Source: Lycorma delicatula
Taxonomy: Eukaryota; Arthropoda; Insecta; Hemiptera; Fulgoridae
Direction of reading: 5' to 3'
Assembly (NCBI RefSeq): GCF_047948215.1
Contig: NC_134460.1
Coordinates: forward strand, 127,084,324-127,148,323
DNA length: 64,000 nucleotides
The notes under the pieces were generated by a model. It was given only the letters and a program-made list of their open reading frames with translations, was not told where the DNA came from and did not search any database. This document shows positions 12,880-25,709 of this stretch, piece by piece (the first letter of the stretch is position 1; each line of letters starts with the position of its first letter). The translations under genes and the position numbers were made by a program.

Positions 12880-13100
12880 AATAAAGAGGTATTGGGAGTA
12901 AGAAATGTGAGAAGCAAGATTCTAATGAGAAAGTAGGAAAATTATGGACTGTTGATTGAGGGAAAGAGAAAATATGGTAGACAAAGAAGGCAAAGTGATG
13001 ATATTGTGAATAATGTAGGTAAAAACTAGATTAGAATGGCCCAGAAAATAACAAGGAAGAGAATCTTGAAGTTTATTTCAGAAAAATTATGTCCACTGGC
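12880..13100 (+). mobile_element. Very old LINE 3' coding remnant
   Basis: One frame reads LLIEGKRKYGRQRRQSDDIV-NNVG, which resembles the extreme C terminus of endonuclease/reverse transcriptase proteins (the pattern IEGK-R-GRQR---DDI). A stop follows soon after. No polymerase domain is present. I infer a 5'-truncated, heavily mutated LINE tail; the ends are not defined. Confidence 0.42.
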
Positions 13101-15600
13101 TAGAAAAAAATTACTTTTTCAACAGTATTAATAGCTATGGTCATTACCCACTAATAAATGGCTAACAATGCAGAAAAACTGCATCCACCAATGATGATAT
13201 ACAGGGAACAGTTAAATAAACAAAGCTTAGATCTTGCATCTTATTTTTATTTAATACCCTTAATTTTCCTGATTATTACTCCAAGATTTTACTGTTTTGG
13301 AACTATCAGTTCTTATTTAACTGTATTTTCATCACACACTTTAGATGAATTCTATTTTCACATTTAATAAACACCCTCATTGATACGGATTTCAATAATT
13401 TGAATTTTCCTTTGGACAGCCACTTTATGTGAATTTAAAAAAATAATTTTAATGCAAATTCCAACAGTATAAAAGAGAGTTCGACAAGAAAATCTTTACA
13501 ATACTGAAACTTGAAAGGAAGCACAAGGAAAATAACAAAACAAAGAGATATCCAATATCTTAAGTTATGAATTAAATAATAAAAATATAATGTCAAAAAT
13601 AATAATAAAGCCTGGTCATAAAACCTGTACTGCGTGATGATGCTCAAACATTTTAACTGGAAGAAATTGCAGGTAGTTTGTGGTAGCTGGGACATCCAAG
13701 AAAACAAGAATTGCATTTTAAAATATTAAAATTTCCATCCAAATAGTACAAAATAAAACGTATGAAAATTAAGTAGTTCTCATTTAATTTTCAAATATAA
13801 TGTATAACGCATATAATTAATGCATAATAAAAAAATAATGTTAATATTTCTATTTTGAATAAATTTTTAAAAGAATATCAGAGAAGGTTTTATTTTAGTT
13901 TCTTTTATGTAGAACTTGTATTTTTGGGAATTATCTACTGTTTCTTCATCAAACAATGTCAGTTATCTTTTTAATAAAAAAAAGATAAAATAAAACTGAT
14001 TAGATGCATTTTCAATTAAACATTGTAAATTAGTAAAATTAGAATAATAAAATGATGCTTCAAATAATTATTATTATTTAATTGCAAGTAAATGGGATAT
14101 ACCTCTACTGGTGACGGTGTCTTTATTATATTTGAATTAACATGCACTTCTTAATGTTATTAAGCATGCATACTTAATAATTTTGATGTACACCATATAT
14201 CTGTTTTCTTAACTTCTGTATTACTTTTTCCTTTTTTTCCATAATTACTAGAAAAGCATGATTCAGTTAATTTTTATTTATATTTTCTTGTAAAAAGCAT
14301 GCTTGTAGAAGAAATAAGAACATTTTCTATTAGTTTAAGCGACATTGTTATTAGTTGTTAAAACATCTGTTAAAGTGAGTAGCGTTTTTAATGACAATGG
14401 AAGTATTTACATTTTTTTTTTTTAATCTATAATATTGCCATGAAAAGTGTTCTAATTTTTGTTGAATTTGTTGGGTTTTTATGTTTAGGTTTAGTTCGTA
14501 GATTTAAATTTATAATTATTGTTTATATTTACAAGAAACTAGTATTGTTAATTTTGTTAAATATTTTATTAATTTTATTTTATAAATGTTGTGTAGTGTA
14601 ATTATATTTATGATGATGAAAATAATAAATATTATAAATTTGTTTTAATTTATGATTGTAGTAAATTTGATTAGTTAAGTACTGAGGTACTAAGTACTTT
14701 TTATATTAGCATATCTGTGGGAAATAATTTATTCCAGTTCTAAAATTACATTGCTTTTTTTAATTTGATTTTGAGTTTATATTTTTTTGTTTAATTCAGG
14801 CAGATGTGGAGAAATCATATTTGGGAATTGTATTTAATATTAGTATTACCTACATTTTATATTGCAGTTAACGTCCTCTGGTTAATTGTAACATGACTGA
14901 ACCCTAGGCCAGTTAAATCAAACGTTTTATCAGTTTCTTCATATTCATAAGAAATTTAATGGGTGTTTTTTGTATAATTACTGATTTTAAATTCACTCAC
15001 TTTGTCATACTATAAGTTATTCAATTAGACCTTATAAATCAGTTCTAAAGTTTTTATCTGTGTGTTCATATTACTATGTACTATCTTTGTGTTTTAGTTA
15101 AATATGTGAAAACTAATATTGTAGATTTATATAAATCGAATACGGAAATATAATTTTTATCCGTATCTGAATAGTATCAATTTCTATTTGCTTAAAAAGT
15201 GGCTCACAGAGTTATGCTCAAAATGATTATTTAGTTTATTAATATTAGTTTTATTATTTCCTATTAGATGTCAACACTGTGGTTTTGACTTTTATATTGT
15301 TTATTTTTTTGAACATAAAATGTGGTTTTAGTAATTTTCTTTGAACTAGTATTTATCTCGTACTCCATTGTATACTACCAAAGTGAGGATCGATGTACCT
15401 CAGCCATAAACTGTAAGTAAACAAGTAGTAATTAAATTCACACAATGCACCTTCTGGAAGTAATTATCTTTTATAAAGCATGTATCTTATTTTTATGATC
15501 TTTGATATATGAGGAGATGAGTGTGAAAAGTTCTTGGCGTGAAGTGAAAATGAGAAAGTATGTTTTCAAAAAATTGTTATTTTTCAACATAATTTCTTTA
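13100..15600. other. AT-rich non-coding stretch
   Basis: Low-complexity AT-rich sequence with only short chance open frames on either strand. I see no gene, RNA or transposon signature. Confidence 0.5.
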
Positions 15601-16100
15601 TGATACATAAATATTAATACATTTTATCCAGTGGTGTTCCAGTGCCATTATCCCATCTCTGTAGTATTCTTCCAGAAGTGCTGCAAAGTACTCATCTGCA
15701 TCCCAACCCCATAAGGGAAGACACCCGCCTTCTGACGCTTCCGGTTGCTACACCTCCCGCTCACTGCCCCTAGCCCTGATATATTCTTCTGCAGTCATAA
15801 TAGCTTCTTGATTGAATGAAAAACACTGACTAGTGAGGAAGACTTTGAGTTTTGGGAAGAGCTGGAAGACCAACGGAGTGAGATCTAGGAATAGGGTGGA
15901 TTTTCTTGCACTTCATCGTAAAAATCCTTCAATTTTTCCATTGCCAAGACAGTTTTGTGTGCAGGTGCATTGTCCTAATGGACGATGAGTTTTTTCTTCT
16001 GCAAGCTGGGTCTGTCTTCACAAATTTTTACGTCCAGTTTCATTAGAAGATTAGAATAGAATTTCACATTTATTGTTTTACTTTTTCAAGTATGTTTTAC
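15600..16100 (-). mobile_element. Mariner transposase C-terminal fragment, interrupted by an insertion
   Basis: On the minus strand the sequence reads LIVH-DNAPAHKTVLAMEKL, with the catalytic Asp region. It continues through a degenerate PYSPDLAP region and EAIMTAEEY, then after an insertion FAALLEEYYRDGIMALEHHW, the usual end of mariner transposase. A stop replaces the residue before DNAPAH, and the N-terminal half is missing. The insertion at about 15682-15760 is listed separately. The element is dead and its ends are approximate. Confidence 0.78.
15682..15760 (-). mobile_element. 5'-truncated LINE tail nested in the mariner fragment
   Basis: A GC-rich insertion of about 80 bp splits the mariner reading frame. 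On the minus strand it is flanked by GCAGAAGAATA and GCAGATGAGTA, an 11 bp target-site duplication with two mismatches. Its sequence matches the GC-rich tails at 43905-44070 and 57886-58060 (shared CCGGAAGC-TC, GAAGAC and GGTTGGGAT blocks). The 57.9 kb copy lies downstream of a LINE gag, so this is probably the 3' end of that LINE family. Confidence 0.65.
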
Positions 16101-19100
16101 TGAAAAAGTAAAATAACACTAAATAAGAAAAAAATTATAAAACCATGCTAAATAACGTTTAAAAATGGATTTTTTGTGTATTTAAATTGATATTAAGATC
16201 AGAAAATAATAAAATGTTTGAATTCTCTTCCAACTGTTAATTGAATCGAAACAAAAATAGCATGAACAGGTTTTCTACCAGAAATGAAGAAAGATCAGTT
16301 ATGTAAAGCCATAATGACACTGTAACTGTTTACTATGTACCTCATATATCAGACGATACTAAAGAGATAAATACAAATGGTATGAAATGATACTGAATCT
16401 GTTTAACTTTGGTGATTTATGGCAATAAACTTTTTCTCTTAAATATTTTTATTAATTTTTAAAAAGTATACTTTTATTTAAATTAAAATTTAATGAATAT
16501 ACATGATATATTTAAAGATCAATAATGTTTATTAATTTGAAATATGTAAGAAAGAAGTTAACTCTGTGTAAACCCTAATGTATCTATTCCTGTTCTTGTT
16601 TTTTGACAATGAATGTGTACCTGGTTAAAGCTTACAGAACAATCTTCAGCTATTTTATGTGGATGTGCATTAGAATGAAAAAAGATGTTCCAAGAAAAGA
16701 ACTATCTTAGTTTCCACCTACAGGTACTGCCCCACAGTGACTGTATTAATTTTCCTTATTCCCTACTAACCAATTTCTATATTGTTTGTTTTTATTTTTC
16801 AAGCTTTAAATTTAAAAAATATATAAATTAAACCGTTCACAAAAGATGCATTGTAGCATTTCTGTCACTAACCACTGTATTTAGGTCTATCATAGTTGCC
16901 CTTCATGATAGAGTCTCTGCTTTTCATCTGGAAGGTTCTGGGTTTTAATCCAGGTCAGGCATGGCATTTTTCAAATGCTACAATATCTATCATTAAAAAA
17001 AAAAGAAAGAAAATTAACTGTAATGAGTATAGACCTGTAGTAGCTAGTGTGAATAAATAAAAATTACTTAAATTTCAATTATCGTTTGTAGTGTGTGATA
17101 TTGTTGAGTATTCTTTACCTCATGCTTTACTAAAACAAGATGATGTACAAGTAAACATGTGTGCTTAGTTTGCATACATACTTTGTGTACTTGTGTAAAG
17201 GTATGGTGCCTTTGTACTTCTTAAGAAAGCTGAGCTAAATTTGTTACTGTTTTGCAAAATAATTATTAATTTTCATTAAATTATTAGTTATGTTTTTCCA
17301 ATAATGCTTTTTTGACTACAGATTAACTTATATGTTGTAGGCATGATAAAAATGATAGCATTTACTTATAAAATTCCATATTATGCAGAATGATGTAAAA
17401 TATTTTCCTTACACTTAAAAAAAACTGTTTTTCCATATTTAACTCAACACCTAGTTTTCATGTATTAAATACTTAGCTCACTAAAAAATTCTTGATTTTT
17501 GTAATAAAATTTATAGTCACACATTTGCATGTTATGAAAGATAAATTCATCGAGTTTTAGAAATCTTTCTCTAGGAAATAGAATGAACATAGCCGTATTT
17601 TGCAATTTTTATTTTAAAAAATAAATAAAATGTAATATTTAACCAAAATTATTAATTTTTGGATTATTTAAAAATCTAGTCTTTTACCATTGAACTGTTT
17701 TCTTGTTATAATATTTGCCACTTTCAATACCAAAGAAAATTATTTATAATTTACGTTATATATAATGTCATTTAAGATGAATCTGATTTTAATAATATTA
17801 AACAAATAATTTGTATTTTAGCTTTTATTTCAAAATTAGTACTTAATGATTATAGAAATTAGTTTAGCCTTCCCAGTGAAATAGAATAAAATATCTACAA
17901 ATTGAATTAATTAGTAAAAAATTTATCATTCAATAAATTTATACTTATGTTGGCCTTTTTTCCTTTGTATTTGTACTTGAGGAGTTACCATCTTTACCAG
18001 ACAGGTACTTCAGCCTTTAGGTTTTAAATGCAGCCATTGAACAAGAAACTGAATCCCTGAACTAGCCCACAGACACTCCTTTCCCTTACAAATATCAAAA
18101 ATGCACTGGCTGTTCAGGTCTCGGTATCTTCTGCATGGAAAGTTTTAGCAGTCGGACCTATATTTGCAAAAATGATAACGAGGAAGAAGGAACTAAGAAT
18201 ATGGAAAAGAGGTCAATATTGAAAAAAAGTAGAATATTCTTTTCTGAAATTTTTTTGGAAAACTGTATAAGTCTAATTTATACATCAAGAGTAATTCTCA
18301 GGGTTTTTCCAGGCTGCTGTAATTGCCTGTCCACTTAAAACCTTTTGGAAGATGGGGCATTTTTATTCAGACAAGAGCAGCATAGTGGTTTTGTCTTGAC
18401 TAGCTTAAATACGTGCTGCATTAAAAATATTTTTCCCTGAAAATTGAGCTGCACAGTAAAAGATTATAGAATCTTATACACTGTAGTACCTGCATGAATA
18501 ATAGTGGCCACTCTATCCTCACAAGTTCAGACTAATTAGATGATGATACAGTGAACATTTTGTTTCATGTAGATTAAGAGAGGGGCTACTAACAACTGCC
18601 TCTAGTACCTCCTGACATTCTTTTTCACATATGCAACAGTCAACTGAGATGTGTGCTCTTTGAGTTTAATAATTGTTCAGGGTTGGGCTTCAGGTAGTTG
18701 ACATCAAATTACTTAGCCCCTATCCTCTATACTTATCTCGTCATTTAACTGGTATATGATCATTAATCACTTATAAATTTAAACCAGTCTTTTGTAATTA
18801 TTACTTTATTTTCCAGAATCTTGATGAGATGTTCCAAATGCTGTGGAACCGTCGTTGTGAAATAACGTTTTCTTTTACTATTCCTATGTTAATAAAAGTT
18901 TAAAACCAAAATTATGTTTATACAAATTTCTTTTTTCAGCACTTATAAATCTGTTTATTTATTTATTATATATATATCTTGTATAAAATATTTATAATTA
19001 AAAGAGTTATTAGTTTAAAAATCAATTTTTATATGTTAAAAACTGTTAACTTTTGTGTAAAACACAAATTTCTTGGTGAATTTTTCAATCAAAAATAATA

Positions 19101-22100
19101 ATGTAATTATAAAGCTGTAATGTTTAATCTGTGTACTGGCCAGTTTATCCTGAACTTGATAAACCAAAGAAACCAAAATTAATAGTAATAATTTAAATAT
19201 GAAATCAGAATTAATGAATTTGAAACACAGTGGTCTTCATTTTATTTCATAGTTACCTTTATTTATTTAAATATTCTACATTTAGGTGCCATAGTTTATT
19301 TCAAGATACAATTAGAATTTGTCAGTACAATTATTAATGATATTTTATGTTATTTATTTCTAATTATTATTAAGGTTAATTTTATTCTATATCTATTACT
19401 TTTTTATTTTATTTTATGTTTTCTAATAGTACAATACAATATTCTTTTGAAATATAGCTGAAGTATTAATATTATGTACGCTCAAAATTTAAAAAAAAAT
19501 AGTAGAAAATTAAATTTATATATGTTATTGTTATATAAAATTCTGTTATTTTATAAAATAAGGACATCCTACAAAGTAAACGATCATTAGAAAAAGTGTC
19601 CATTAAAATATGAAATTTTCTATTGGACTTTGTGTCCTTTTTTTAATTTGATATTTCATGATTTGTTTCTGTATTCCTTTTAAAATTAGTTCTTATCTAT
19701 TCAAATTTTTGCAGAAAACTAAAATAAAGGAATTAAATGTCATTCAGCAGAAGTAAAGTATAAAATATAGTTTATTTGAAGAAATATTATTGAATCCAGC
19801 TGTATTTTCTAATATTTCATAACAGATAACTAACTTTAACAGTAACATATGTACAAATTAAACTTATCATTTTTTAATGTTTATTTGGACACCGACACCA
19901 AAGTAGAATGTAAGTTATTTGTTGCTATTTTGTGTGCTATAATATATATTTGCTAAATTTATGTTCCTTTATATTTTATCTTTGTTTACAACATTTTATG
20001 AAATGAGAGTGTCTTAAAAAAACTATTTTAAGTTATAAACAGTTAATCATTAATTTGTTTACAGATAATTAATCATGTTTTAATTTTTTCTATTAATATT
20101 TATTTAAAAAACATTATACTGTAAAAAGATTTAATCTAAAAATGGAGAAGTGCCCTTCACTTGATGATTAAAAAGTACATAGTATGGATCATGAAATAAA
20201 AGTTTGTTTGGTTTCTTGTCATGAATGTGAAATACATAATAAAAACATGCATAAATAATAAAATACAAATTATTTATTTATAATTAATATTGTTACATGA
20301 AATGGTAATAGTTAGACCAGCAAACTATGTACAAGAATTTTAATTTGACTCTACTAATGTAATTATTAAAATAAATTCTTCATTTTCAGCTATTACTAAC
20401 AAGTCTTTATGTCAAAGATTTATTTTTTTGTATTTTACATGGTTGGTTTTAACAAATTTTGTGATGATAAAAATCTTTTAATGTAATTTTAAAAAGATCA
20501 CAATTTTTATTTAACTATTTATTTTGTTTGCATAGAGAATTTAGCTTTTACTATACAAATTACAAAAGATGGAAATACAAAATAATGATATTCGACAGCC
20601 ACTGTAATTATGTTATTTCATTACTTCTGATCAAAGTGCTATAGAACTTGAAGTTTTGTGTTCATAGTAGGTATAATTTTGAATTCATATTTTTTTCTTA
20701 TTTTACTTGAATCATACTTTTGTTTGAAAAATAAAAGACATTAGACAACAGATTAATCTGTAATAAAATATGATTAAAAGATAAAACAATGTGTTTGATT
20801 TATATAACCAGTAGAAGGCTTGGCAACTGCTTTATTGAAATAAACATTTCATTCTTTTGCTGAATAGAGGACAATATATAAAATGCATTATTTCTTGATG
20901 TTAATTGTATTAATTCCTGCTTAACATTATCTGTCCCTGTCCTTGTTGTTACGATAAGTATAAAGCTACTGATTTAAAAGACACAAATTTGTTTTGTTAA
21001 AGAGTCAGATATTCAGAATTGAGTTAGTTCTTTATATGAAAAAAATGAAAAAGTCATTTCTAAGATGAATATCCCTTTTTTTCTATGGACTTGGAATGTG
21101 GAATGAACAGGGTAAAGAAGTCAACAAGAAACCACTCTCCCACTCAGTTTTCTAGTGAGTTTAGCATGGAATGCTTGTTACTGTCAGAATGACTGTGCCA
21201 ACTTTTAAAGTGACCTATGCTGCTTCATTTCACGTTAGAACCAAAAATAACAAACATTATTTTGATAATTTGCTAGCTGAAAATTCTTAAGGTTCTCAAT
21301 TTAGAAAGATTATTAGATCTAGTATATTCATTTTTTATATAGCCTTTAAAAAGACAGCTGGATATACATAGAAAAAATCATTCTCAGATTTGCCCATCTA
21401 CATTATATTTACACGACTGTATAGAACCTGATTTTTAATTTCTTTTAAGTTTATCTTGCTTGATGTATTTATTATTAAAATTAGCATGTTTTTGAATTTA
21501 CACAAATGAAAGTGAAAAATCAACATTAGTGAAGGAAAAAAAATTAAATGTGTGATAAAAATTATTTGTTTTTAGATATTAAGGGTGTAAATGAAACTTG
21601 TTTTACATTCAATCACTCTCATTTCACTGATTTATATAGATAGACAATTGTTAAATATATTAGGTTTATATTTATTCTTTAAAGTAATGTATAGTAATTT
21701 AAATAAAAGTTAGTGTAACACTGACTTCTCATGTTAATTGTGTAATGTGGTAATGCTTTGATACTTTGTTGATACAATGGTATCTTTTTTTTTTTTTTTA
21801 ATTAATGTTTGTTAAATGTTTGGCTTAATAAAGCACCATATTGTTAGAGGTTTTTTAAATTTTCATATTATGACAATAAAGGATGTATTGGTATAAATTT
21901 ATATAAGTCTTGTTCATTTAGTAACCTATTTACCATGCAGTATTGTGTATTTATTATAGTTTAGTAAAATTTTAAAGAAAATTTGTATAATATATGAACA
22001 AACATTCAAAACTGTATGTAATTAAATCCAATAGATAATATATATTTTTTTTAATTTACAGATGTAAAAAAATATCTTTGGCATTACAGCTCTAAATGAA

Positions 22101-22900
22101 TCGATTTTTAACAAAAAAATTCTAGAATATAAGAATATTTCTTTGAGAAGTTGTTCATTCTTTTCAGCTTATCAGGGATAAGAACCTTTTGATTTCAGTT
22201 AAAAACAATTGAACATATTATATCTGTTTTTATTGGTGATTATAAAACTTTGATAATAAAATTCAAATTCTGTCGTCATGCTACACTAAGCTAAAATCAC
22301 TGCACTGGTTTCTGAGATGTACAGAAATATTTTTTAAAGAGTTAAATTAATTAATTATTAATATTATGTTACCTCTATGAAGAACTTTTATTATATATCA
22401 GGTATTAAGGAAAATGTTTGGTTAAAGTGAACAGTGTACAATCTAGAATGTCAAAAAAAAAGAATAATTTTAAATAGGATTTGCATGTAAATTAGATGAT
22501 TCTAATGAAGGCCAGGGTTTAGAACTTAAGATAATTTAATTTATTCCCTTTTGGTATTTGTATTTTTATTTATAAAATTTCCACATATATACATGCATAT
22601 ATCCTATAAAGCAACTTGTCCTTACTGACTTATTGATTCATCAAGACCCAGCAAAAACTACTGAAGATAAATTGATGAAAATTTTTTACACATTCTTATG
22701 CTTAAGAGAACCCTAAGAAAGGATTTTGTGAAATTTCTTTAAAATTTTTTTTAATTTCTCTGTGATTAATGGTGATATCAAATTGATTTTTGGTGTATGT
22801 TATTTTCATGTAAATAACTATAAATCAATTTCTAGATTTTTGTTATTTTACCTAGAATGGTACTAGAAATTTGAAAAATGATTGTAAATATTTCCCATTT
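16100..22900. other. Long AT-rich non-coding region
   Basis: Apart from a SINE at about 16888-17000, I find no feature. Sequence near 18.0-18.8 kb is less AT-rich and may be an old repeat, but no protein motif survives. Homopolymer runs (for example T at 21787-21799) and short TA runs occur. Open frames are short and look random. Confidence 0.5.
16888..17000 (+). repeat. tRNA-derived SINE (Glu-like head), old copy
   Basis: Contains the conserved block around CTTTTCATCTGGAAGG, a degenerate B-box (TGGGTTTTAATCCAGG) and the diagnostic GTCAGGCATGGCATTTTTC tail. The same arrangement occurs at 41531 (plus) and 54604 (minus). RNA polymerase III promoter sequence is decayed. Confidence 0.65.
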
Positions 22901-22924
22901 CTGACTAATACTAAATTCTCTAGA

Positions 22925-23100
22925 TTGGGACTTGCAATACTCTTCAGATAAATATCTAAAAACTATTTTTGGGTTTTTGGAATTTTTTAATGGATGCGAT
23001 GGCTCAACCAACACACTTGCTAATGTTATATGTGCACGTGACTGACTGCACCTGCCTCCAGTTACTTGTCTAAAAACAAATCATTTTAAGTAGAATGAGA
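22925..23100 (+). repeat. Old unclassified repeat, unit 1
   Basis: Aligns by eye, with roughly a quarter of positions different, to 24845-25330. Shared blocks include a GGG-CTTG-AATA segment, a GGGTTTTT segment and GTGACTG-CT-CA-CTGC ending in CTAAAAAC. The two units lie in the same orientation on either side of the 1.5 kb repeat copy A. No coding content was recognised. Confidence 0.45.
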
Positions 23101-23175
23101 AATGAGTTTAAAGAACACAGCAGGGTCTAAAGGTCAGAGCCCTCTGGTTATTAGGAAGGGCGAGCCATGACCAGC

Positions 23176-23244
23176 TAAATATCCCCTGGCCACGATGGAA
23201 AATGCTAGTAACCATATAGGAAGGGGTGAAGCTGTGATGGAGAG
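23176..23244. repeat. 69 bp direct repeat, left copy
   Basis: Identical by eye to 24766-24834. It starts TAAATATCCCCTGG and ends GTGATGGAGAG. It abuts the left boundary of repeat copy A, so it is best read as a very long target-site duplication or a duplication made at insertion. Confidence 0.85.
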
Positions 23245-24765
23245 ATTGGGTAAATAATTTTTTACATGCTTACACCCAATTAATGTAAAGCCTAATTCGG
23301 GGTCTCTAATTTCCGATATAGTGTGCAGCTTTCTAGTGAAATTATGCAAAGACCTCAGATTGCAGTATGCGATAAATGTACACTATATTTCAGTGAAGAC
23401 ATTGTAGAAAACTGAATATAAATAACTATTCTCACCTTTGTATGTAATTCTATTTGAAACTTGTGAAGGTTGGGTATGTGATCAATCATCTTCATTCGTA
23501 TGTTTCAAAATCTTTCTTTTTCTGTTTAGCCTCTGAAACCACCATAAGATATTACTTCAGAGGATTATTGTAAATGAAGTGTAATCTTGTATAGCCTCAG
23601 GTCGACCATTCCTGTGATGTGTGATTAATTGAAACCCAACCTCCAAAGAACATCGGTATCCTTGATCTAACATTCAAATCTGTATAAATGTAATTGCCTT
23701 TACTAGGATTTGAACATTAGAACTTGACTTTGAAATCAGCTGATTTGACTAGACCAACCCAGTGAGTTTTATGTTTCAAAATCACAATGATGTTATTTAC
23801 CTTTCAGATATATACAAAGTGCTTCAATTATACTCCTAAACCATAACCACTTGGATCTTCTCAGGCGATTGTCTGAGTACCGAAAAATCCTAAACCCCAA
23901 GAATTAATCTAATTAGGAATATCCTTTACTACTACTAAATAAAATCAATGAAGTTGGATACACTTCCCTGAGAAGAGCTAAAATCCACGGTACGAACTAT
24001 TAATAATCAAATTGCGGCTTTAACAAGTGCTGACATCAGCTTTACATAGCAGAAATATTAGCCTTATGAAAGCAGTCAACTTATGATGACAAATTTTTAA
24101 TATCTATATTTTAAGAAGCAACAACTTCATTGATGTACAATCAATAAGGAGATTTTATCAATAAAGCGACGATAAAATTTAAAAAATTGTTACATAAATT
24201 TTAAGGCCTCTGTAAACATTACACTGTTATAAGTTCAACACCTTCGATCAACATTAATTTACAAACGCGTTGAAATTTGTCTAAAATGACATACTAAATA
24301 GTTTTCCTAAAATGAACACCACTGGATTAAAATTAAAAAAGCTATTGTGAAAACGTATTTCCAGATAGTTAGATTTTTATTATTTTGTAAAAAGATTGTA
24401 AAACTAACTTTGTTTTGATAATCTCATCCGTTAAAGTTATAATAATAATGACTTAAAGGAAGATGTCATTTATATAATGTCGGATACTAATATAAGTAAT
24501 TTTTATAATTTAAAAAAACCGATTTTTTTTTACTGACAGTTCTGTCGGTAAACAAAAGATGAGTTGTGGAGGTACGCGTTCGCACGCATGTTATGCATAA
24601 ATAATTAAAACGAAAGTCATCTGTTGAAGAGTTAGAGTAAATTAAGATTTATACGGTTAGTATATAAATTAACACATAAGCAAGCAACAGTCGTGTGATC
24701 GGTTATGTGTACGGTCCTAATGAAAGTAACAGCAATGTTTATTTTATTCGATATTTATTCGATGT
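23245..24765 (-). mobile_element. Young 1.5 kb repeat, copy A
   Basis: Bases 23245-24751 match 28263-29737 with about seven substitutions and one 34 bp stretch present only here. Both copies begin at the same base (ATTGGGTAAATAA) but differ at the other end, where copy A has a 14-base filler resembling its own end before the 69 bp repeat. A fixed end and a variable end fit retrotransposition on the minus strand with 5' truncation. No protein is encoded. A minus-oriented tRNA-derived SINE is embedded at 23530-23760. The element's class is unknown; a retrocopied non-coding transcript is an alternative. Confidence 0.7.
23530..23760 (-). repeat. tRNA-derived SINE type 2, inside copy A
   Basis: On the minus strand it starts with an A-box-like TTGGTCTAGTC and TCAGCTGATTT. 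A B-box-like TGTTCAAATCC follows, and then a tRNA-unrelated body with GGGTTTCAATTAA and a TCTGAAGTAATA region. It matches copies at 28543-28778, 34335-34562 and 54978-55121, so it is an independent family. Confidence 0.75.
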
Positions 24766-24834
24766 TAAATATCCCCTGGCCACGATGGAAAATGCTAGTA
24801 ACCATATAGGAAGGGGTGAAGCTGTGATGGAGAG
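24766..24834. repeat. 69 bp direct repeat, right copy
   Basis: Identical by eye to 23176-23244. It directly follows the variable end of repeat copy A and is followed by unrelated sequence (GCACTATTT), which marks the right edge of the duplication. Confidence 0.85.
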
Positions 24835-24844
24835 GCACTATTTT

Positions 24845-25330
24845 TTTGGGCTTGTAAATATTTTTTAGACATATATTTAAAAACGATTTTTGAGTTTTTA
24901 ATGAAGAGGTATTCCGACAAATAGATGAAGAAAGTAGCATTTGGAAAAATATAGTTAAAAGAAGAGACAGACTTATAGGCCACATACTAAGGCATCCTGG
25001 AATAGTCGCTTTAATATTGGAAGGACAGGTAGAAGGAAAAAATTGTGTAGGCAGGCCACGTTTGGAATATGTAAAACAAATTGTTAGGGATGTAGGATGT
25101 AGAGGGTGTACTGAAATGAAACGACTAGCACTAGATAGGGAATCTTGGAGAGCTGCATCAAACCAGTCAAATGACTGAAGACAAAAAAAAAAAAAATTTG
25201 GGTTTTTAAATTTTGAATTTTGATTTTTAAGGGGTACTACAGCAGTGTATGGCATGACAGCTAAACCAAAACAGCCATTGCTAAAGTCTGTGCAATGTGA
25301 CTGGCTACATCTGCTTCTGATTACGTGACT
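24845..25330 (+). repeat. Old unclassified repeat, unit 2, split by an RTE insertion
   Basis: Homologous to 22925-23100. Its left part (24845-24900) and right part (25198-25330) are separated by the LINE tail listed next. No gene content was recognised. Confidence 0.42.
24901..25197 (+). mobile_element. 5'-truncated RTE-type LINE tail
   Basis: Reads as the C terminus of an RTE-class reverse transcriptase protein. It starts with EEVF-QIDEESSIWKNIVKRR, then GHILRHPGIVALILEGQVEG and GRPRLEYVKQIV. It ends RLALDRESWRAASNQSND, a stop, and an A-rich tail. About 11 bp flanking copies TTGAGTTTTTA (24890-24900) and TTGGGTTTTTA (25198-25208) look like a target-site duplication with one mismatch. Only about 300 bp are present, so it cannot function. 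A longer relative lies at 35473-36105. Confidence 0.85.
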
Positions 25331-25593
25331 AAAAACCATAAAATAAAAAAAAATTGATTGTGATGGGAAACACAGGTGTGGGTGAACCAACCATACAGTG
25401 CAAGCGAAGCAGCAATGGGGTAATGCTAGTGTGTGTGTTTATTTATATATACATAAAAGGAAATTGAAAAATTTACTTCATTAAATGAACGACAATAGTG
25501 TATTTAATAATTTATTACTGTTGTAATCTATAATAATCTTGTTTTTATTGTTCACCGCAGAAGCTTGTATGTGGGAATATGAAAATGAAAATT

Positions 25594-25707
25594 TGTAGTG
25601 TATGAGAAATGCCATGCCTGACCAGGATTTTAACCTGGGACAAGGATTTACTGCCTTTACAAGGACTTGAACCTTACAACTCTCGACTTTGAAAATCAGC
25701 TGATTTA
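25594..25707 (-). repeat. Chimeric tRNA-derived SINE fragment
   Basis: The left part carries the type 1 SINE signature (ATGCCATGCCTGACCAGG and a decayed B-box). The right part carries the type 2 signature (AAGGACTTGAACC, AACTCTCGACTTTGAAAATC, AGCTGATTT). Both run on the minus strand. This may be an insertion of one SINE into another or a template switch. Confidence 0.55.
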
Positions 25708-25709
25708 TA

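Noticed and set aside
24755..25390. A 211-codon minus-strand open frame
   Set aside because: It crosses the 69 bp repeat, is antisense to the RTE LINE tail, and contains no known domain; it appears to be an accident of several joined repeats.
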